NCBI RefSeq assembly: GCF_900114035.1
Contig: NZ_FORP01000002.1
Coordinates: 310,001 to 374,000 of the forward strand
Origin: Amycolatopsis sacchari
GTDB taxonomy: Bacteria > Actinomycetota > Actinomycetes > Mycobacteriales > Pseudonocardiaceae
Reading direction: 5' to 3'
DNA length: 64,000 nt
The notes under the pieces are model-generated. The model ran no database searches. It worked only from the letters and a program-made list of their open reading frames with translations, and was not told where the DNA came from. The first letter of the stretch is position 1, and the number at the start of each line of letters is the position of its first letter. A program made the position numbers and the translations under genes. This document shows positions 50,628 through 59,256 of this stretch, piece after piece.

Positions 50628-51815
50628 TCAGTTCGACGGGACCTTGATCAGCAGCGCGTCACCCTGGCCGCCGCCACCGCACAGCGCCGCGGCACCGAGC
50701 CCGCCGCCACGGCGCCGCAACTCGTGCACGAGGTGCACCGCCAGCCGGGCACCGGAAGCCCCGATCGGGTGGCCGAGCGCGATCGCGCCACCGTTGACGT
50801 TCACCTTCTCCGGGTCCAGCCCGAGCTTCTCGCTCGACACCAGGCCCACCGCGGCGAACGCCTCGTTGATCTCCACCAGGTCCAGCGCGCTCACGTCGAG
50901 CTTCGCCTTCGCCAGCGCGGCCTTGATCGCGTTGGACGGCTGCTCGTGCAGGCTCGCGTCCGGGCCGGCGACGACGCCGTGCGCGCCGATCTCCGCCAGC
51001 GGCGTGATGCCCAGCTCCTCGGCCTTCTCCCGGCTCGCCACGACGACGGCCGCCGCGCCGTCGGAGATCTGCGACGCCGAGCCCGCGGTGATCGTGCCGT
51101 CCGCGGCGAACGCGGGACGCAGCTTCGCCAGGCCCTCGACGGTCGTGTCCGCGCGCACGCCCTCGTCGGTCTCGAACAGCACCGGGTCGCCCTTGCGCTG
51201 CGGGATCGAGACGGGGGCGATCTCCTCCTTGAACAGGCCGTTCGCGATGGCCGCCGCGGCCCGCTGGTGCGAGCGCGCCGAGAACTCGTCCTGCTGCTCA
51301 CGGGTGAGGCCGTAGCGCGAGTTGTACTTCTCGGTCGAAGCGCCCATCGCGACCTGGTCGAAGGCGCAGAACAGGCCGTCGTAGGCCATGTGGTCCAGCA
51401 GCGTCGCGTCGCCGTACTTGAAGCCCGACCGCGACTTCGGCAGCAGGTGCGGCGCCTGCGTCATCGACTCCTGCCCGCCCGCGACGACGAGGTCGAACTC
51501 GCCCGCGCGGATGAGCTGGTCGGCCAGCGCGATCGCGTCGAGGCCGGACAGGCACACCTTGTTGATGGTCAGCGCGGGCACGTCCATCGGGATGCCAGCC
51601 GCGACCGCGGCCTGCCGCGCCGGGATCTGCCCCGCGCCGGCGGTCAGGACCTGGCCCATGATCGTGTACTGCACGGCCTCGGGCGACACCCCGGCGCGCT
51701 CGAGCGCGGCCTTGATGGCCACCCCGCCCAGCTGTGCTCCGGAGAAGTCCTTCAGGGACCCCAGCAGTCGACCGATCGGGGTGCGGGCGGCACCCAGGAT
51801 CACCGAACCGGACAA
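50628..51815 (-). CDS. Acetyl-CoA C-acetyltransferase (thiolase)
   Basis: This is a 395-residue thiolase that condenses or cleaves acetoacetyl-CoA. It has the nucleophilic Cys in [11 protein letters not shown], the VAGGQESM motif, NEAFAAV, the His in [13 protein letters not shown] and the second Cys in [12 protein letters not shown] chose the TTG at 51815 because GGAGG lies 5 nt upstream and the protein then begins at [14 protein letters not shown] as in relatives; an in-frame ATG at 51848 is the alternative. It is divergent from methylmalonyl-CoA epimerase, an arrangement that fits propionyl/butyryl-CoA metabolism. Confidence 0.93.
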   Translation of the reverse strand: MSGSVILGAARTPIGRLLGSLKDFSGAQLGGVAIKAALERAGVSPEAVQYTIMGQVLTAGAGQIPARQAAVAAGIPMDVPALTINKVCLSGLDAIALADQLIRAGEFDLVVAGGQESMTQAPHLLPKSRSGFKYGDATLLDHMAYDGLFCAFDQVAMGASTEKYNSRYGLTREQQDEFSARSHQRAAAAIANGLFKEEIAPVSIPQRKGDPVLFETDEGVRADTTVEGLAKLRPAFAADGTITAGSASQISDGAAAVVVASREKAEELGITPLAEIGAHGVVAGPDASLHEQPSNAIKAALAKAKLDVSALDLVEINEAFAAVGLVSSEKLGLDPEKVNVNGGAIALGHPIGASGARLAVHLVHELRRRGGGLGAAALCGGGGQGDALLIKVPSN

Positions 51816-51933
51816 GGCAGCCTCCAAAACACGAACAACGGCGGTCATCTCGACGATACCGGCAGGACCTCGCCAGTACAGGTGTGAGTCGCGGCACGCG
51901 AACGGCGACTCGCGGGCGCCTATGCTCCCCCTC

Positions 51934-52371
51934 ATGGATGAGGCGCTGAAACCGCTCGTGACGACGATCGACCACGTCGGCATCGCGGTGCCGGACCTCG
52001 ACGCGGCCATCGCCTTCTACGCCGAGAACTTCGGCATGCGCGCGACGCACACCGAGGAGAACGAGGAACAGGGCGTGCGCGAAGCGATGCTGCACGCCGA
52101 GGGCGACGAGTCCGGCCCCGCGATCCAGCTGCTCGCGCCGCTGCGCCCGGACTCGACGATCGCGAAGTTCCTCGACACCAAGGGCCCGGGCCTCCAGCAG
52201 GTCGCCTACCGGGTCCGCGACGTCGAAGCCGCCGCGGAGGCCTTGCGCGCCAAGGGTTTGCGGCTGCTGTACGACAAGGCCAAGCGTGGCACCGCGGGCA
52301 GCAGGGTCAACTTCGTGCACCCGAAGGACGCCGGCGGCGTGCTCGTGGAACTGGTGGAGCCCGCTTCCTAG
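51934..52371 (+). CDS. Methylmalonyl-CoA epimerase
   Basis: This is a 145-residue vicinal-oxygen-chelate fold enzyme that interconverts (R)- and (S)-methylmalonyl-CoA. It has the family start [20 protein letters not shown] with the first metal His, [23 protein letters not shown], where this enzyme family carries metal/base residues (Gln-Gln rather than His-His is visible here), and the closing [15 protein letters not shown] with the terminal Glu. It is divergent from an acetyl-CoA acetyltransferase and overlaps the convergent TetR gene by 4 bp. It supplies or drains polyketide extender units and propionate carbon. Confidence 0.88.
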   Translation: MDEALKPLVTTIDHVGIAVPDLDAAIAFYAENFGMRATHTEENEEQGVREAMLHAEGDESGPAIQLLAPLRPDSTIAKFLDTKGPGLQQVAYRVRDVEAAAEALRAKGLRLLYDKAKRGTAGSRVNFVHPKDAGGVLVELVEPAS

Positions 52372-52943
52372 GAGGGAGCAGGCCGCGCCATCAGCGCGTC
52401 GGCGATGAAGTTCAGCTCCCGCTCCATCAGGTCCGGCGGCTCGTCGCCGTGCCGCGCGACGGAGTGGCGGTAGCTCACGGCGAGTGCGAGCAGGCCGGCC
52501 GCGCTGTCGACGTCCGCGACCGCGATCCCGCCCTCACCCGCCGCGAGGATCACCGCCCGCACCTGCCGCACCAGCTGCTGGAACCGTTCGTGCAGCGCGT
52601 CCCGCACCGCGCGGTGCGTGTCGGCCTCACGCCAGAGCAGGTGCGACAGCATGCGGGAGCAGGCGAGCCGGGCGTCCAGTTCGCGGACCAGACGCCGCAG
52701 GCTCTCCGCGATGTCCCCCGGCACCACCACCAGCTCCGGCTCGATCTGCTCGTCGGGCAGTCGCTTGATCAGCGCGCCCAGCAGGTCGGACTTGCGCCGG
52801 AAGTAGTAGTGCACGAGACCTTTCGGCACGCGGGCGCGTTCCGCGATGCGCGACGTGGGCGTGGCGTCGAAACCCGATTCGGCGAACAGCTCCTCCGCCG
52901 CGACGAGGATCCGCTCCTTCGCCGGGGGCTCTTCCGTACTCAG
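52368..52943 (-). CDS. TetR-family regulator with a probable CTG start
   Basis: This is a TetR/AcrR regulator of about 191 residues. The HTH region (RILVAAEELFAESGFDATPTS, then ERARVPKGLVHYYF) and helical ligand domain are intact. No ATG, GTG or TTG lies near the beginning of homology. The only in-frame near-cognate is CTG at 52943, whose CTGA overlaps the stop of the upstream SPW gene. Translation by coupling from that gene is the simplest explanation. It is convergent with the epimerase gene. Confidence 0.8.
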   Translation of the reverse strand: MSTEEPPAKERILVAAEELFAESGFDATPTSRIAERARVPKGLVHYYFRRKSDLLGALIKRLPDEQIEPELVVVPGDIAESLRRLVRELDARLACSRMLSHLLWREADTHRAVRDALHERFQQLVRQVRAVILAAGEGGIAVADVDSAAGLLALAVSYRHSVARHGDEPPDLMERELNFIADALMARPAPS

Positions 52944-53308
52944 TGCTGACCCGCCATCCTGTGCGCCGAGTTCGCCACGGGCAGCGCCGCGGCACCGATG
53001 ACCAGGGTCAGGCCACCGATGATCCAGGCGGACCACGCGGCGGCGGTCAGGTCGGTGTAGCTCATCACCCAGGGCGAGATGAACAGCAGGGCGCCGAGCA
53101 CGACCTGCACCCCTTCGCCGTAGACGAGCCCCGGCATGGCCAGGGACAGCAGACCGTCGAGGGCGATCAGCGCGCCCAGCACGATCATCGTCCACATCGC
53201 GGCGTTGTCGGTGTCCACCCACAGGAACGACAGCACCGCCACCACTCCCAGCACCACCTCGGCCCAGTCGTGCGGACGCATCCATGCACGTGTCGAGGTT
53301 TCGGCCAT
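52940..53308 (-). CDS. SPW-repeat membrane protein
   Basis: This is a 122-residue small membrane protein of the SPW-repeat family. Four hydrophobic segments are seen (WAEVVLGVVAVLSFLWV, TMIVLGALIALDGLLSLAM, VQVVLGALLFISPWVMSY, WIIGGLTLVIGAAALPVA). The second repeat has the intact SPW (ISPWVM), whereas the first is degenerate (SFLWV). The function is unknown. AGGAGG lies ideally before the ATG. It is first in a coupled pair with a TetR regulator that may control it. Confidence 0.9.
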   Translation of the reverse strand: MAETSTRAWMRPHDWAEVVLGVVAVLSFLWVDTDNAAMWTMIVLGALIALDGLLSLAMPGLVYGEGVQVVLGALLFISPWVMSYTDLTAAAWSAWIIGGLTLVIGAAALPVANSAHRMAGQH

Positions 53309-53407
53309 CGTGAATCACCTCCTGAAAGCGCCTTTGCTCTCCCGGATTTCCATGGTGCGCTTGGTTGGCCGCCCGGTCAAGAATTCCGGAGCGCACCCGT
53401 GCCGGTA

Positions 53408-53476
53408 ACGCTCCGCGTCACGGTTACGGCCTGCCGCCTCCCCACCACCACCCTCAATGGCGACGCTCCGCGTCAC
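53408..53476. promoter_or_regulatory. Direct repeats upstream of the second DivIVA-like gene
   Basis: ACGCTCCGCGTCAC occurs identically at 53408-53421 and 53463-53476, 55 bp apart (close to five helical turns), with partial inverted symmetry to GGTTAC/GTAAC around the first copy. The second copy ends 15 bp before the start codon. It is a candidate regulator-binding pair. Confidence 0.4.
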
Positions 53477-53491
53477 AGCTACCATTTCGTT

Positions 53492-54583
53492 ATGAGCCTT
53501 GGCGAAGAACGGGAGCTTGTACCGCTGGGGGCCGGCTTCGACCTGGCGAAGCGCGGCTACGACCGGCATCAGGTGGACGAGCACCTGGAACGGCTCGACG
53601 GCGACCTCAAGATGCTCGCCGCCGACCGGGACGCCGCCATCTCGCAGGCGGGCGACCTGGCGCGCCAGCTGGAACAGGCCCGCGGGGAGATCGACAACCT
53701 CCGCGGCCAGGTCGAACGGCTGGGCCAGCCGCCGACGACCGTCGAGGGCCTGTCCGAACGCCTGCAGCGCATGCTCCGGCTCGCGCAGGACGAGGCCGCC
53801 GACACCCGGGCCCGCGCCGAGGCCGAGGCGGGGCACATCCGGGCGAAGGCCGAGGCCGACGCGAGCGCGATGCGTGCCCGCTACGAGCAGCTGCTGTCCG
53901 AGCTCGACGCCCGGCGCAAGGAGATGGAGGCCGAGCACCGCAAGGTCCTGGAGGACGCGCGGGCCGAGGCCGAGTCGATCACCCAGAAGGCCAAGGACGA
54001 GCGCGACCGGCTGGACTCCGAGGCCGAGCAGCGCCGTACGAAGGTCGAAGAGGACTTCGAGATCGCCATGGCCGCCCGGCGCACCGAGGCCATGCGCGTG
54101 CTGGCCGAGCAGGAGGCCGCGAGCAAGGCCGAGGCGGAACGCCGCGTGCGCGAGGCGACCGAGGAGGCCACCGCGATCCGCACGAAGGTCGCGGAGGAGC
54201 AGAAGGCGGCCCACGAGGAGATCGAGCGCCGCCGCCGCGAGTCGATCGAGGACGCGAACCGCCGCAAGCAGGCGTCGATCACCGAGGCGAACGCCCGGCT
54301 CGCCGAGGCCACGGACGAGGCGCAGCGGCGGGTCCGCGAGGCGACCGAAGAGGCCAACAAGCGCATCAACGCCGCCGCCGACCGGGTCGAGGCGCTCCGG
54401 TCGCTGCGTGCCGGGATCGCCGAGCAGGTCAAGGCCGCGAAGGCCGTGCTCAACGAGGCGACCGCCGTCCTGGGCGACGCGGCGCCGGTGGTGGAGCCGT
54501 TGCCCGAGGAGCAGCCGACCCGTCCGGCGACGCCGGTTCCGGCCGCCAAGGAGGGGGCTGCGAGCAAACCGACTGGCGAGTAG
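53492..54583 (+). CDS. DivIVA-like coiled-coil protein (paralogue 2)
   Basis: This is a 363-residue paralogue of the protein at 17793-18713. The N-terminal domain LVPLGAGFDLAKRGYDRHQV parallels LVPLRTDFDRSWRGYDVRQV, and GLSERLQRML parallels GLSERLLRMV. The body is an Ala/Glu/Arg coiled coil (RRRESIEDANRRKQASITE, TEEANKRINAAADRVEALRS), and the tail is a flexible Pro/Ala end. There are no Cys, unlike paralogue 1. It probably forms cytoskeletal or polar scaffolds. It is followed after 45 bp by a universal stress protein gene on the same strand. Confidence 0.85.
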   Translation: MSLGEERELVPLGAGFDLAKRGYDRHQVDEHLERLDGDLKMLAADRDAAISQAGDLARQLEQARGEIDNLRGQVERLGQPPTTVEGLSERLQRMLRLAQDEAADTRARAEAEAGHIRAKAEADASAMRARYEQLLSELDARRKEMEAEHRKVLEDARAEAESITQKAKDERDRLDSEAEQRRTKVEEDFEIAMAARRTEAMRVLAEQEAASKAEAERRVREATEEATAIRTKVAEEQKAAHEEIERRRRESIEDANRRKQASITEANARLAEATDEAQRRVREATEEANKRINAAADRVEALRSLRAGIAEQVKAAKAVLNEATAVLGDAAPVVEPLPEEQPTRPATPVPAAKEGAASKPTGE

Positions 54584-54628
54584 CCTTCACAGCCACGCGG
54601 TTCGCGCACTGGCCGGGAGGACTTTCGC

Positions 54629-55078
54629 ATGGCGGCTTACCAGACTGTGGTCGTGGGTACGGACGGTTCGGATTCGTCCTTTCGCGCGGTCGACCGGGCG
54701 GCGGCGGTGTCGGCGGATTCGGGTGCGCGGCTGGTGATCGTGTGCGCCTACTACCCGGCGAGCCGCAGCGACGTCGAGAAGGCGCAGGACGTGCTCCGCG
54801 ACGAGGCGTACCAGGTGGTGGGCTCCGCTCCGGCCGAGGACACGCTGCAGTCGGCGCGTGACCGGGCCGTCAAGGTGGGGGCCACGGACATCGACACGGT
54901 CGCGGTGGTCGGCGAGCCGGTGGAGGCGCTGCGGAAGGTCGTGCGGGAGCGGTCGGCGGACCTGCTGGTCGTCGGCAACCGGGGGCTGAACACGCTGGCC
55001 GGCCGGATCCTCGGTTCGGTGCCCGCGGAGGCGGCGCGGAAGTCCGGGGTGGACGTCCTGATCGTGCACACGACCTGA
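54629..55078 (+). CDS. Universal stress protein (UspA family)
   Basis: This is a 149-residue UspA-fold protein. It has VVVGTDGSDSSFRAVDRA at the N-terminus and the ATP-binding pattern G-x2-G-x9-G-S in VGNRGLNTLAGRILGSVP, so an ATP-binding type. It starts 45 bp after the DivIVA-like gene and ends 9 bp before the cyclase gene, which suggests one transcript. Some mycobacterial Usp proteins bind cAMP, which makes the link to the downstream cyclase worth noting (family knowledge, not shown by this sequence). Confidence 0.93.
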   Translation: MAAYQTVVVGTDGSDSSFRAVDRAAAVSADSGARLVIVCAYYPASRSDVEKAQDVLRDEAYQVVGSAPAEDTLQSARDRAVKVGATDIDTVAVVGEPVEALRKVVRERSADLLVVGNRGLNTLAGRILGSVPAEAARKSGVDVLIVHTT

Positions 55079-55087
55079 CGGTCCGGC

Positions 55088-56041
55088 GTGGACGAGGAAC
55101 GACTCGAACGCATCCTGCTCGGCGGTCAGCGGCGGTACACGCGGCTCGAGGTGGCCGAGAAGACGGGTGTGCCGATCGAACGCGCGACGAGGCTGTGGCG
55201 GGCGCTGGGTTTCGCGACGGTCGCCGACGACGACGTGGTGTTCACCGATGCCGATGTGGAGGCCGTGCGCCTGGCCGATCAGCTGATTTCGTCGGGGTGG
55301 CTGGACCCGCGCCTGGAGACGACGGTGACGAGGGCGCTGGGCCAGCACCTGTCGCGGCTGGCGGAGTGGCAGGTGTCCATGTTGTGGACGCTGATCACGG
55401 AGAACGAGGAGCTGGGCCGCGACGAGAAGCAGGTGGCGCTGCTGGTGGAGCGGCTGGTGCCCGAGTTGCAGCGGGTGCAGGACTTCGTGTGGCGGCGGCA
55501 CCTGGCGGCGTTCGCGGGGCGGGCGCTGGCGTCGCCGGAGGAGAACCTGGAGGCGCGGACCGAGGTCGCGGGGTTCGTGGACATGGTCGGGTACACGCGG
55601 TTGACGCGGCGGATCGGCGAGTCGGAGCTGAGTGAGATCCTGGAGCGGTTCGAGGCGCTGGCGACCGAGGTGGTGGCCGAACACCACGGCCGGGTGGTCA
55701 AAATGATCGGCGACGAGGTCCTGTTCGTGGCCGATTCGCCCGTGGACGCCGCGGAGATCGCGCTGACGCTGACGGAACGCACAACGGCGGACCCGACGCT
55801 GCCGGACGTCCGGGCGGGGATGGCGTCGGGGAGGATCTTGAGCCGCTTCGGGGACGTGTACGGCTCGGTGGTGAACCTGGCCGCACGCCTGACGTCGATC
55901 GCCCGCCCAGGCACGATCCTCATCGACCGGGAACTGGCCCGCGCGCTGGCGACGACCCACAGGTACTCGATCCGCCCCCGCCGCGCCACGGCTGTTCGCG
56001 GTTACGCGCGCCTGCGCTCGTTCGCCCTCCGCCGGGGCTGA
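55088..56041 (+). CDS. Class III adenylate cyclase with Rv1264-type regulatory domain
   Basis: This is a 317-residue cyclase. The N-terminal ~150 residues (LLGGQRRYTRLEVAEKTGVP, WRALGFATVADDDVVFTDAD) match the adenylate cyclase regulatory domain that makes mycobacterial Rv1264 pH-sensitive. The catalytic domain has metal Asp in GFVDMVGYTRL and MIGDEVLFV, the adenine-selecting Lys in RVVKMIGDE and the transition-state Asn/Arg in SVVNLAARLTS, so it should be active and make cAMP. It is soluble, with no membrane helices. The GTG start is 9 bp after the stress-protein gene. Confidence 0.92.
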   Translation: MDEERLERILLGGQRRYTRLEVAEKTGVPIERATRLWRALGFATVADDDVVFTDADVEAVRLADQLISSGWLDPRLETTVTRALGQHLSRLAEWQVSMLWTLITENEELGRDEKQVALLVERLVPELQRVQDFVWRRHLAAFAGRALASPEENLEARTEVAGFVDMVGYTRLTRRIGESELSEILERFEALATEVVAEHHGRVVKMIGDEVLFVADSPVDAAEIALTLTERTTADPTLPDVRAGMASGRILSRFGDVYGSVVNLAARLTSIARPGTILIDRELARALATTHRYSIRPRRATAVRGYARLRSFALRRG

Positions 56042-56530
56042 GGCGCTTCGGGCGCGGTTCGGGCGGTCTGTTCTGTTGACCGCAGCCCGCCCACGGCACC
56101 GCACGGCCATCGCACGCCGCCGCGCGAGCCACTGCCGCGCAGCCGAACGCACCCCGCGCCCCGCCGCCGCAGCCACCGAACGCACCCGGGCCTCAGCGCC
56201 GCGCCGCCGCACCGCGGCCACCGCACGCACCCCGCGCTCCACCGCCACGGCCGCCGCATGCTCCCCGCCCATCGCCGCAGCCGCCGAACGTACCCCGCCA
56301 GCCCGCCGCCGCGGTCACCCGAGCCACCGCACGCACCGCGCAACCCACCGCCGCGGCCGCCGAAGGCGACGCCACAGCCCGCCCAGCGCGCCACCCCAGC
56401 CACTTCGCGCCACAGGCCGCCGCGAGCCCCACGGCGGCAGGCCAAGGCGGCGAACCCGCCAGGCGACCTGCCACCGCGAACCTCGCCGTCCGGCCTGCGC
56501 AGCCCGACGACGGGCGCGAAACCGCGATGG
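56042..56530. repeat. Gene-free, degenerate CCGCAGCC/CGAACGCACCCC-type repeats
   Basis: The 489 bp between the convergent cyclase and proA genes have no supported gene. Related units built on GCAGCC-CCGAACGCACCCCGC recur near 56136, 56170, 56217, 56277 and 56328 with variable spacing. Both strands therefore contain long but low-complexity open frames (Arg/Ala/Pro or Gly/Arg/Trp), which I reject. Confidence 0.55.
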
Positions 56531-57766
56531 TCAGGCGGGTAGCACGGCGTACTGCCGCACGTACAGATCGGTGTAGGTGACGGGCCCCCGCGGTCCGGGG
56601 ACGCGGTCCAGGTTGATGCCGGTCTCCGGCACGGCCAGCAGCTTGAAACCGTCGAGCAGGCGCGTCGGCGCGTTCCAGAAGACGCCCGTGCCCGTGTAAC
56701 CGTCGAAGAACGCCTCGGCGGCGGCGCTGTCCTCCGTGGCGATCCCCGCCGCGAGGCCGGACGTCTGCTCGTTCGCGATGCGCACCGCCTCGGCGAGGCT
56801 CTCGACCTGCGCGACGGTGACCGTCGCCTCGTGGTCGGAGTCCAGTGCCCACTCGTAGCCGATCGCGTGCTCGTGCGGCGGCAGCGAAGGCGTCACCTCA
56901 CGCTCCGCGAGCGCCTCGGAGATCACCGGCCACAGCCGCTCGTGGACGGCGGAGTGCACCAGCAGCAGGTTCAGCCGGTTGCACACGCCCAGCCGGTCGA
57001 GGCTGTCGAACACCAGCGCGCGCACCTTGTCCGCGTCCGCGGCCTCGTCCACGTAGAGCACGCCGCCGCCGTCCGCGTGGGCGAGCGTGCGGACGCCGTG
57101 CACCGCGGCCTCGGTGGCGAGCCTGCGGGTGCTCTCCCCGCTGCCGCGCAGGATCACCAGCGGCACCAGGCTCGGCAGCTGCACCAGCGCCGTGGCGGCC
57201 TCGCGCTCGACGCGGGGCACGAGCTGGATCGCGTCCGCGTCGATGCCGGCTTCGGTGAGCGCGGGCGCGATCACCACGTCGAGCAGCCGCTGGGCGGACC
57301 CCAGCGCGGCCGAACCCGTGCGCAGCACACCGGCGTTGCGGGACTTGACCAGCTGCGAAGCCACGTCGACCGTCACGTTCGGCCGCGCCTCGTAGTTCGC
57401 GCCGATCACGCCCACCGGGCGCCGCCGCTCCACCAGCCGCAGGCCGCCGTCCAGTGTGGACACCGGGATCGATCGTTCCTGGTGCGGGGCGCCGGCGAGC
57501 AGGCGCAACTGCTCGGCCATCCCGGTGAGCCGCTCCTCGGTGATGGTCAAGCGGTCCAGCAGCCCCGCGCTCATGCCCTCTTCCCGGGCCTTCGCGACGT
57601 CGGCGCGGTTGGCTTCCAGCACCGCCTCACGGTGCTCCAGGAGCAGGCGTGCCATGGCGGTCAACGCGGCGTCGATGGCCTCGTCCGGCGCCGTGGCCAG
57701 TGCTGGAACCGCCGACTTCGCCGCCCGCGCGCATTCCTCTACTGCCTTGGCCACCTCGTCGGACAC
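56531..57766 (-). CDS. proA: Glutamate-5-semialdehyde dehydrogenase
   Basis: ProA reduces gamma-glutamyl phosphate to glutamate-5-semialdehyde with NADPH in proline synthesis. The 411 residues show the family pattern: RRPVGVIGANYEARPNVTVD, SGNA-type GSAALGSAQRLLD, ILRGSGESTRRLAT, the catalytic Cys in LGVCNRLNLLLVHSAV, and HYFWNAPTRLLDGF-like GTGVFWNAPTRLLDG. The GTG at 57766 is preceded by GGAAGG; upstream residues in the frame lack homology. The partner proB is not adjacent in this window. It is convergent with the cyclase gene. Confidence 0.94.
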   Translation of the reverse strand: MSDEVAKAVEECARAAKSAVPALATAPDEAIDAALTAMARLLLEHREAVLEANRADVAKAREEGMSAGLLDRLTITEERLTGMAEQLRLLAGAPHQERSIPVSTLDGGLRLVERRRPVGVIGANYEARPNVTVDVASQLVKSRNAGVLRTGSAALGSAQRLLDVVIAPALTEAGIDADAIQLVPRVEREAATALVQLPSLVPLVILRGSGESTRRLATEAAVHGVRTLAHADGGGVLYVDEAADADKVRALVFDSLDRLGVCNRLNLLLVHSAVHERLWPVISEALAEREVTPSLPPHEHAIGYEWALDSDHEATVTVAQVESLAEAVRIANEQTSGLAAGIATEDSAAAEAFFDGYTGTGVFWNAPTRLLDGFKLLAVPETGINLDRVPGPRGPVTYTDLYVRQYAVLPA

Positions 57767-57819
57767 AGCGCACCTTCCTTTCGCCGCTTTCAGGCACTCC
57801 AGTGTGCCGTACGGGCAGC

Positions 57820-58551
57820 TCAGGACTGCAGCGCGGGCTCCAGCAACCACGCCCCGCCGACCACGAGACACGTCAGCGCGATCACCACCATGATCAGCAC
57901 CCACAGCGCGGCGGGCACGCCGGTGAGCCGGTCCAGCTGGTCGACGTCGGAGTCACGGGCCGCGCCCCGGCGTCGTTTCCGCTGCAGCTCGAACACCGGC
58001 CGGAGGCCGCCGAACAGCAGGAACCACGTGATGAGGTACACGAACCACGCCTGCACCTCCGGTCCGGCGACGAGCGCGACCACGGCGAGCCCGCCCGCCG
58101 TCAGCACGACGGACAGCACGCCGTAGGCGTTGCGCACCATCACCAGCACCCCGAGCAGGAGCACCGCGGCGACGGCGAGCAGCACCGTGATCCGGTCGGC
58201 GGCGAGCAGCCCGGCGAACCCGAGCCCGAGCACCCCGGGCGCGGGGTAGCCGGCCAGCGACGTCAGCACCATGCCGGGCCCCGTCGGGCGACCGCGCGAC
58301 ACCGTGACGCCGGACGTGTCGGAGTGCAGCTGGATCCCCTGCAGGCGCCGCCCGGCGAGCACCGCGACGAGGGCGTGCCCGGCCTCGTGCACGATGGTCA
58401 CGAGGTTGCGGGCCAGCCGCCACGGTGCCCCGGACAGCACCAGCAGCAGCGCGAGACCGCCCGTCACCAGCGGCACCCAGACCGTCGGGTCCGGCTGCGC
58501 ACCGAAGATCCCGACCGGTGATACGACGTCGCCCGTGTCCGCGAGTTGCAC
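57820..58551 (-). CDS. M50-family metallopeptidase-like membrane protein
   Basis: This is a 243-residue polytopic membrane protein with the zinc motif HEAGH in LVTIVHEAGHALVAVLAGR (about residues 54-58), as in site-2-type M50 proteases. Hydrophobic segments include PLVTGGLALLLVLSG, LLAVAAVLLLGVLVMV and LWVLIMVVIALTCLVVGG. No PDZ domain and no obvious LDG motif are seen, so this is the compact actinobacterial form; regulated intramembrane proteolysis is possible but unproven. The GTG start at 58551 precedes a 705-bp gene-free stretch. It lies upstream of proA on the same strand, 53 bp apart. Confidence 0.85.
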   Translation of the reverse strand: MQLADTGDVVSPVGIFGAQPDPTVWVPLVTGGLALLLVLSGAPWRLARNLVTIVHEAGHALVAVLAGRRLQGIQLHSDTSGVTVSRGRPTGPGMVLTSLAGYPAPGVLGLGFAGLLAADRITVLLAVAAVLLLGVLVMVRNAYGVLSVVLTAGGLAVVALVAGPEVQAWFVYLITWFLLFGGLRPVFELQRKRRRGAARDSDVDQLDRLTGVPAALWVLIMVVIALTCLVVGGAWLLEPALQS

Positions 58552-59256
58552 GCGCGCAGCTCACCACATCGGTTGTCTACGTGGTGTTACCACCCCCGTC
58601 CGTTTCACAGGTTTCCGTTCTGCTGTCAGTAAGTCCTGGTCAGGTCGCCGCGTCGGGACGACGGCTCGCCTCAGCGGTGAGGGCGCCCGCGCGGCTGCTT
58701 CCGGGGCGCGGTTAGGCGGGTCGGCGAAGTCGGCCCGGACGGTCATCCGATTCGGCTCTGCGGGGCTCGGCGCTGAACGGTCCCGGCCCGAAGAGCGCCG
58801 ACCCGAACGGCACCGGGCCGTGAGGCTCGGCACGGAAAAGTCCGGCCGGAATGGCACCAATCCCAAGGGCACCGGGCCGCGAGGCTCGGTCCGAAGGGCC
58901 TCGGCCCGGGGAGCACCTCTCCGAAGGGGCAGCAGTCCGAAGCGCAACGGCTCGAAGCGCCCGGCACTGACGGGGCCGACTCGGCAGACACCGGCCCGAA
59001 GGCCCGGCCCGCAACGCGCCTCCCCCGAAGGGCCTGACCCGACAGACACCGACCCGACAGACACCGGCCCGAACGGCCTCGGCCCCCAGCCCGGAGCCTC
59101 CGACCCAGCTCCCCCGTTCCCGAACCCCCGCCCCGAGCGGCCTCGAACCGGACCCACGGACGTCCGAGAACTCTCGCCCGACGAGTGCACGGACTCGGCG
59201 CCAAGACCGTGACCTCGCCTACGAGCGCGCGGGATCCCTCACCCTTGACCGTGGAC
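58552..59256. repeat. Gene-free region with degenerate GGCCCGAA-type repeats
   Basis: This 705-bp interval lies between the M50 gene start and the AlkA-like gene stop. From about 58740 to 59110 it has many related units (GGCACCGGGCCG followed by GAGGCTCGG near 58820 and 58875; CGAAGGGC and CGAACGGC motifs). ACCCGACAGACACCG is exactly tandem at 59037-59066. Long open frames here are compositional. The M50 promoter must lie near 58560-58640. Confidence 0.55.

Noticed and set aside
56002-56445. Gly/Arg/Trp-rich minus-strand frame between cyclase and proA
   Set aside because: It arises from degenerate DNA repeats; no start signal, no fold and overlap with the cyclase 3' end.
58561-59190. Frames across the M50-AlkA-like gap encoding GPVSVGS-type repeats
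   Set aside because: The repetition is at DNA level, all frames are similarly open, and no ribosome-binding site or homology is visible.
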